Positions 60,719 to 64,000 of a stretch of DNA of 64,000 nucleotides are shown here, one piece after another. The notes beneath the pieces are model-generated. The model was not told the DNA's origin. It worked only from the letters and a program-made list of their open reading frames with translations, and searched no databases. The stretch is from Methylovorus sp. MM2 (GTDB lineage: Bacteria > Pseudomonadota > Gammaproteobacteria > Burkholderiales > Methylophilaceae). Location: assembly GCF_001648895.1 (NCBI RefSeq), contig NZ_LXUF01000011.1:310001-374000 (forward strand). Direction: 5' to 3'. The translations under genes were made by a program, and so were the position numbers. Positions within the stretch are counted from its first letter, which is position 1; every line of letters begins with the position of its first letter.

Positions 60719-61087
60719 TTATAATACTTCCGGTGCCAGAGAAACGATCTTCATGAAACGCTCGCCGCGAAGCTCACGTGTCACTGGCCCGAAAATACGG
60801 GTACCAATCGGTTCCAGCTTGTTATTTAACAACACGGCCGCATTACCATCGAACTTAACCAGCGAACCATCAGGACGACGAACACCCTTGGCTGTGCGAA
60901 CAACAACGGCGCTATATACTTCGCCTTTCTTCACACGACCACGTGGAGCAGCATCTTTAATGCTGACCTTGATGACATCACCGATACCGGCGTAACGACG
61001 CTTTGAACCGCCCAACACTTTGATGCACATTACAGAACGAGCACCAGTGTTATCGGCAACTTCTAGCCGAGATTGCATTTGAATCAT
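60719..61087 (-). CDS. rplN: 50S ribosomal protein L14
   Basis: 122 residues from [20 protein letters not shown]; the upstream ATG at 61102 would add five residues (MEIIL) not found in the family, and GGAGAT before 61087 fits. [40 protein letters not shown]. First gene of the spc group. Confidence 0.97.
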   Translation of the reverse strand: MIQMQSRLEVADNTGARSVMCIKVLGGSKRRYAGIGDVIKVSIKDAAPRGRVKKGEVYSAVVVRTAKGVRRPDGSLVKFDGNAAVLLNNKLEPIGTRIFGPVTRELRGERFMKIVSLAPEVL

Positions 61088-61124
61088 GAGAATAATCTCC
61101 AACTTAATCCGTTAAAACCAACAC

Positions 61125-61146
61125 CGGCCGTTTTTCAACTCGGCCG
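61125..61146 (-). promoter_or_regulatory. CGGCCG hairpin in the rplN leader
   Basis: Self-complementary CGGCCG at 61125-61130 and 61141-61146, ten-base loop, 38 bases ahead of the rplN start. Six GC-only pairs; role unknown. Confidence 0.4.
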
Positions 61147-61223
61147 ATAGACCACGGTCAGTATTGGGGCGCCAGCTTGTCTGCCTAAGAATTACCAGAG
61201 ACAGGAGCGCCGAAAAGTCCAAC

Positions 61224-61256
61224 ATTATATATTGCATCCCCTAAGGAATGCAATAT
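61224..61256 (-). promoter_or_regulatory. spc operon promoter with long palindrome
   Basis: On the minus strand TTGCAT (61253-61248), 18 bases, TATAAT (61229-61224). A 28-base hairpin sequence (61229-61256, 12-bp arms with one G-T pair, TTAG loop) covers the -35 and spacer. E. coli also has the spc promoter in this rpsQ-rplN gap. It could alternatively end the S10 transcript, though no T-run follows. Confidence 0.6.
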
Positions 61257-61259
61257 AAA

Positions 61260-61535
61260 TTAGATGCTACGTGCTTTTTCTACTATCTTGCTTACTTTCC
61301 AAGTTTTAGTCTTGGAAAGTGGACGACTTTCTTCGATCACCACTACATCGCCTTCTTTACACTCGTTTGTTTCATCGTGTGCATGGAATTTGTTGGAACG
61401 GCGAACAACTTTACCGATCAATGGATGCTTTACTTTACGCTCCACCAATACAGTGACAGTCTTATCCATTTTGTCGCTAACAACGCGGCCGCTTAATGTG
61501 CGGACGACTTTTGCAGTTTGATTATCGCTACTCAT
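61260..61535 (-). CDS. rpsQ: 30S ribosomal protein S17
   Basis: 91 residues: [58 protein letters not shown]. Last gene of the S10 group. Confidence 0.98.
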   Translation of the reverse strand: MSSDNQTAKVVRTLSGRVVSDKMDKTVTVLVERKVKHPLIGKVVRRSNKFHAHDETNECKEGDVVVIEESRPLSKTKTWKVSKIVEKARSI

Positions 61536-61548
61536 TATTTATTCCGCC

Positions 61549-61749
61549 TTATGCCTGAGCTTGCTTGTTTTTCTCAGCAAGCACTGTACGGACACGAGCA
61601 ATATCGCGACGAACCTTACCCACCTGATCAACTTTGTTAAGTTGTTGAGTGGCCAATTGCATGCGTAATGAGAACTGCGCGCGGCGCAATTCGATTAGCT
61701 CATTGCTCAACTCTTCAACTGTCTTGTTTCTTAATTCGGTTGCTTTCAT
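61549..61749 (-). CDS. rpmC: 50S ribosomal protein L29
   Basis: 66 residues: [54 protein letters not shown]. Complete, 13 bases before rpsQ. Confidence 0.98.
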   Translation of the reverse strand: MKATELRNKTVEELSNELIELRRAQFSLRMQLATQQLNKVDQVGKVRRDIARVRTVLAEKNKQAQA

Positions 61750-61751
61750 TT

Positions 61752-62168
61752 TCAGCTCCCAATATGACGGGTAGTGAATGTTGTCTCGATTGGCAACTTA
61801 GCAGCAGCCAAACGGAACGCTTCACGCGCTAGCTCTTCGCTCACGCCGTCCATTTCATATAACATTTTACCTGGCTGGATTTGAGCAACGTAGTATTCAG
61901 TACTACCTTTACCGTTACCCATACGTACTTCAGCAGGCTTCTTAGAAATTGGTTGATCAGGGAAAATACGAATCCACACCCGACCACCACGCTTGATGTG
62001 ACGCGTCATCACACGACGCGCGGCCTCAATCTGGCGAGCAGTCAAACGACCGCGACCAATTGCCTTAAGGCCATATTCACCAAAACTCACTTTATTACCC
62101 GTAGTTGCAATGCCCTTGTTACGGCCTTTTTGCATCTTACGATATTTTTGTCTAGCTGGCTGTAGCAT
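61752..62168 (-). CDS. rplP: 50S ribosomal protein L16
   Basis: 138 residues: [60 protein letters not shown]. Its start overlaps the rpsC end by 17 bases. Confidence 0.98.
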   Translation of the reverse strand: MLQPARQKYRKMQKGRNKGIATTGNKVSFGEYGLKAIGRGRLTARQIEAARRVMTRHIKRGGRVWIRIFPDQPISKKPAEVRMGNGKGSTEYYVAQIQPGKMLYEMDGVSEELAREAFRLAAAKLPIETTFTTRHIGS

Positions 62169-62868
62169 TTTTCGCCCCTGACTTTCTTGCTTTTTTCTCT
62201 GGCTCGGCAGCTATTGCAGCAACAGGTTGTTCACCTTTACCAGCAAATACCTCACCCTTAAATACCCAAACTTTAATACCGATAATGCCGTATGTCGTTT
62301 GCGCTTCAGCAACACCATAATCGATATCAGCACGCAACGTATGTAGTGGCACACGACCTTCGCGATACCATTCTGTACGTGCAATTTCGATACCATTCAA
62401 ACGACCTGAGCTCATGATCTTGATACCTTGAGCACCAAGACGCATTGCATTTTGCATTGCGCGCTTCATGGCGCGACGGAACATCACACGTTTCTCAAGC
62501 TGTTGCGCGATACTTTCAGCAATCAATGTCGCATCGATTTCAGGCTTACGCACTTCTTCGATGTTCAGATGTACTGGCACACCCATCAGACCTTGCAGGG
62601 TAGAGCGTAAGGATTCGATATCCTCACCCTTTTTACCAATCACAACACCAGGACGTGCACTATAAATAGTGATCTTGGCATTCTTTGCAGGGCGCTCAAT
62701 GATGATACGGCTCACGGCTGCATGAGAAAGTTTCTTCTTGAGGAATGTACGGACCTTGATGTCGCCACTCAACATTGAAGGAAAGTTTTTGCTGTTTGAA
62801 TACCAACGAGATAACCAATTTTTCTGGACACTCAGACGGAAACCAAACGGATGTATTTTCTGACCCAT
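62152..62868 (-). CDS. rpsC: 30S ribosomal protein S3
   Basis: 238 residues: [22 protein letters not shown] domain [40 protein letters not shown], then a Lys/Ala-rich tail (ending KNATAS). Confidence 0.98.
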   Translation of the reverse strand: MGQKIHPFGFRLSVQKNWLSRWYSNSKNFPSMLSGDIKVRTFLKKKLSHAAVSRIIIERPAKNAKITIYSARPGVVIGKKGEDIESLRSTLQGLMGVPVHLNIEEVRKPEIDATLIAESIAQQLEKRVMFRRAMKRAMQNAMRLGAQGIKIMSSGRLNGIEIARTEWYREGRVPLHTLRADIDYGVAEAQTTYGIIGIKVWVFKGEVFAGKGEQPVAAIAAEPEKKARKSGAKNATAS

Positions 62869-62878
62869 ATCGATTCCT

Positions 62879-63208
62879 TTAGTTACCGACAGTCACAGTG
62901 ATGTGACTGGTTGGTTTAATAATCTTGCCTGCACGACCTTTAGCACGGGCACGAATACGCTTAAGCACGATACCTTTATCAACATAGATTGAAATCACTT
63001 TCAACTCATCGATATCAGCACCTTCGTTATGCTCGGCATTGGCAATCGCAGACTCAACAACTTTCTTGATAATCTCAGCACCTTTTTTAGGTGAGAAATT
63101 CAAGATGTTGAGCGCAAAATCCACTTTTTTACCGCGCACCAAGTCAGCAACTAAACGGGCTTTTTGTGGCGACAGATGAACACCTTTTAACACTGCAGAT
63201 ACTTGCAT
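62879..63208 (-). CDS. rplV: 50S ribosomal protein L22
   Basis: 109 residues from [25 protein letters not shown] is seven bases from this ATG but only one base from the ATG at 63214, so 63208 is chosen. [40 protein letters not shown]. Confidence 0.96.
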   Translation of the reverse strand: MQVSAVLKGVHLSPQKARLVADLVRGKKVDFALNILNFSPKKGAEIIKKVVESAIANAEHNEGADIDELKVISIYVDKGIVLKRIRARAKGRAGKIIKPTSHITVTVGN

Positions 63209-63218
63209 CGTCATACTC

Positions 63219-63494
63219 CTACTTCTTAGCCTTTTTATCGGCTGCGTGACCCTTGAAAGTACGAGTCAATGCAAATTCGCCGAGTTTGTGGCCAACCATG
63301 TTTTCTGAAATCAGTACAGGCACATGCTGTCTGCCGTTGTGTATTGCAATGGTCAAACCGATGAAGTCAGGCAGGATAGTAGAACGACGTGACCAAGTCT
63401 TGATCGGCTTACGATCACGATTTGCAGATGCCACTTCTACTTTTTTTGCCAAATGACCATCAATGAATGGACCTTTTTTAATTGAACGTGCCAT
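63219..63494 (-). CDS. rpsS: 30S ribosomal protein S19
   Basis: 91 residues: [60 protein letters not shown]. Complete. Confidence 0.98.
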   Translation of the reverse strand: MARSIKKGPFIDGHLAKKVEVASANRDRKPIKTWSRRSTILPDFIGLTIAIHNGRQHVPVLISENMVGHKLGEFALTRTFKGHAADKKAKK

Positions 63495-63499
63495 ATCGA

Positions 63500-64000
63500 T
63501 TACCTCTTATTCGCTGGACGACGAGCGACGCGCATATTATCGGTACGCTTGTTACGACGTGTACGGTAACCCTTAGTAGGCGTACCCCATGGGCTAACAG
63601 GGTTCATACCTGCAGCAGTCTTACCTTCACCACCACCGTGCGGGTGATCTACCGGGTTCATCACCACACCGCGAACGGTTGGGCGAACACCACGCCAGCG
63701 CATCGCACCAGCTTTACCGATAGAGCGCAATGAATGCTCTTCATTACCGACTTCACCGATGGTTGCTTTGCAATCAACGTGTACGCGACGCACTTCACCA
63801 GAACGCAAACGCAACTGAGCATAGCTGCCTTCACGCGCAAGCAACTGAACTGAAGTACCAGCAGAACGCGCAATTTGCGCACCCTTACCTGGTTGCAATT
63901 CGATGCAGTGGATCGTGCTACCGACAGGAATATTGCGCAAAGGCAATGCATTACCTGCTTTGATCGGTGCATCAGAACCGCTTACCAATTGCGCACCAGC
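63500..64000 (-). CDS. rplB: 50S ribosomal protein L2, N-terminal part outside window
   Basis: The last 166 residues of L2 are visible and the frame is open to the window edge; about 110 N-terminal residues lie beyond. Visible: [59 protein letters not shown] and C-terminal RRPANKR. The catalytic-region histidine in [11 protein letters not shown] is present. rplW, rplD, rplC and rpsJ would be expected further to the right. Confidence 0.98.
   Translation of the reverse strand, partial: AGAQLVSGSDAPIKAGNALPLRNIPVGSTIHCIELQPGKGAQIARSAGTSVQLLAREGSYAQLRLRSGEVRRVHVDCKATIGEVGNEEHSLRSIGKAGAMRWRGVRPTVRGVVMNPVDHPHGGGEGKTAAGMNPVSPWGTPTKGYRTRRNKRTDNMRVARRPANKR

Overview
The window reads as a chromosomal stretch of a betaproteobacterium. 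The support is gene content and order: BPSS1780-type membrane protein, type II homoserine kinase and DUF2782 protein next to polA and uvrD; coq7 with a DUF2322-like partner; dusB-fis; a betaproteobacterial-style bioA-dacB pair; and a full S10-spc-alpha ribosomal block. Moderate-to-low GC and overall style suggest the Methylophilaceae or a close Nitrosomonadales relative, but no methylotrophy marker lies in the window, so family is inference. Almost everything is core housekeeping. There is no phage, insertion sequence, CRISPR array, rRNA or recognisable tRNA.

Layout. 1-2.1 kb: the 3' part of a C-terminal processing protease, coq7 and a small DUF2322-like gene. 2.1-6.3 kb (minus): VOC protein, OsmC protein, FKBP lipoprotein, PBP4 (dacB) and bioA. 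6.4-12.2 kb (minus): a tripartite RND efflux operon. 12.7-14.4 kb: a secreted beta-helix protein that looks like an accessory gene. 14.5-16.7 kb: groESL behind a perfect CIRCE operator. 16.7-17.1 kb: a gene-free structured region, probably a small RNA. 17.1-25.3 kb: uvrD, BPSS1780 protein, thrB, DUF2782, LOG-family protein, polA and a BFD-type ferredoxin. 25.4-33.6 kb: cinA-like, dusB-fis, purH, purD, tsaC-like, hemF, APC permease. 33.7-39.8 kb: cytochrome c, YyaL-type thioredoxin protein, mutarotase, ilvD, lgt. 39.9-45.7 kb: a short accessory-flavoured stretch with a 69-residue double-glycine-type peptide behind a sigma-54 promoter, cstA-ybdD, a micro-operon of three tiny membrane proteins, a small secreted protein and an ABC exporter. 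45.7-52.6 kb: radC, coaBC, dut, rpmB-rpmG, a fatty acid desaturase, MscS channel and mgtE. 52.9-64 kb (minus): the ribosomal block from rplB (cut by the window end) to rplQ, with secY, infA, rpmJ and rpoA, but without rpsD in its usual place.

How genes work together. The RND adaptor, pump and outer-membrane channel are one operon. dusB and fis overlap and are co-transcribed as in enterobacteria. purH and purD serve purine synthesis. coaBC and dut are paired, then rpmB-rpmG has its own promoter. mgtE and mscS overlap by four bases and are coupled; mgtE has a long, apparently structured leader. The ribosomal block has a promoter-like sequence between rpsQ and rplN, matching the usual S10/spc boundary.

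The most interesting unexplained items are the sigma-54-driven double-glycine peptide (about 39.8-40.2 kb), the mgtE leader (52.6-52.76 kb), the small RNA candidate with Shine-Dalgarno-like loops (16.8-17.0 kb), the missing rpsD with repeats at the vacated site (54.3-54.4 kb), and the ABC exporter that lacks a usable canonical start codon.
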